A DNA stretch of 5,647 nt from Actinomycetes bacterium (GTDB lineage: Bacteria > Actinomycetota > Actinomycetes > Actinomycetales > Cellulomonadaceae), in assembly GCA_023462275.1 (NCBI GenBank), contig JAEWYD010000016.1, positions 1 to 5,647 of the forward strand. Reading direction: 5' to 3'. How positions within the stretch are numbered: position 1 is the stretch's first letter; every line of letters starts with the position of its first letter. This document shows, in pieces, positions 5,542-5,647 of this stretch. A program made the position numbers and the translations under genes. Below the pieces are notes generated by a model. The model searched no databases and was not told the DNA's origin. It was given only the letters and a program-made list of their open reading frames with translations.

Positions 5542-5647
5542 TCAGCGGGTCATGTACGCCGAGCCGAGCACGCGGTCGACGACCAGCCGGAGCGCGACGC
5601 GCGCCGGGTCCGCCGCGAGCGCCGGGTAGCGCGCGGAGTGCCGGCGC
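5542..5647 (-). CDS. Unidentified gene, C-terminal end only
   Basis: Only the last 34 codons and the TGA are in the window; the gene enters from the right edge. The visible tail reads RYPALAADPARVALRL, then VVDRVLGSAYMTR and the stop. It looks like an amphipathic helix rich in Ala, Leu and Arg, ending in a short polar tail. Codon third positions are strongly G/C, as in the neighbouring genes, which supports coding. I do not recognise the family from this fragment and assign no function. Its stop lies 86 bases ahead of the hisD start, in the same direction. A weak inverted repeat (5509-5514 with 5527-5532) sits just after the stop, but a promoter for hisD in the gap suggests separate transcription. 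Confidence 0.6.
   Translation of the reverse strand, partial: RRHSARYPALAADPARVALRLVVDRVLGSAYMTR

Noticed and set aside
4160..5629. Long plus-strand open frame of 489 codons opposite hisD
   Set aside because: It lies antisense to a certain hisD and is composed of Arg, Gly, Ala, Asp and His runs typical of the complementary strand of G/C-ending codons. It has no recognisable domain.

Overview
This window looks like chromosomal DNA from a very high-G+C actinobacterium. By eye about three quarters of the bases are G or C, and codon third positions are almost always G or C. Protein style and gene content resemble Cellulomonas-type Micrococcales, but the genus is an inference. No mobile element, CRISPR array, tRNA or rRNA gene was seen.

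The frame of the window is histidine biosynthesis, read on the minus strand from right to left. At the right edge is the last 34 residues of an unidentified gene (5542-5647). Next come hisD (4127-5455), then a two-gene unit (2509-4076), then a lone plus-strand gene (2013-2453), then hisC (813-1937) and hisB (217-816). The start of an unidentified small gene (1-213) runs off the left edge, where hisH would often be expected nearby. HisC, HisB and HisD carry all the catalytic and metal- or cofactor-binding residues I looked for. HisB is the single-domain dehydratase with no histidinol-phosphatase domain.

The part that does not belong to the pathway is the block 1938-4126, which separates hisD from hisCB. 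It holds a small membrane protein with a GNAT-like cytosolic domain. Its stop overlaps the start of an aminoglycoside-phosphotransferase-fold protein by GTGA, so the two are probably translated as a pair. The kinase-like protein keeps the fold signature but has lost the catalytic Asp (HGAFHPGN instead of HGDxHxxN) and the metal-binding Asp (VWGF instead of VIDF/W). It therefore reads as a pseudokinase. The acetyltransferase-like domain also has an altered acyl-CoA loop. Facing this pair is a DUF952 gene that converges on it and diverges from hisC.

A second pattern crosses gene families. All four genes that begin a transcription unit (hisD, the membrane gene, hisC, the DUF952 gene) start with GTG, lack a Shine-Dalgarno sequence, and have a TANNNT -10 hexamer ending 6 or 7 bases before that GTG. 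This is the hallmark of leaderless transcripts. By contrast hisB, inside an operon, has a clear GGGGAGGA ribosome-binding site. The sequence therefore suggests at least four separate promoters, with hisD and hisCB transcribed separately.
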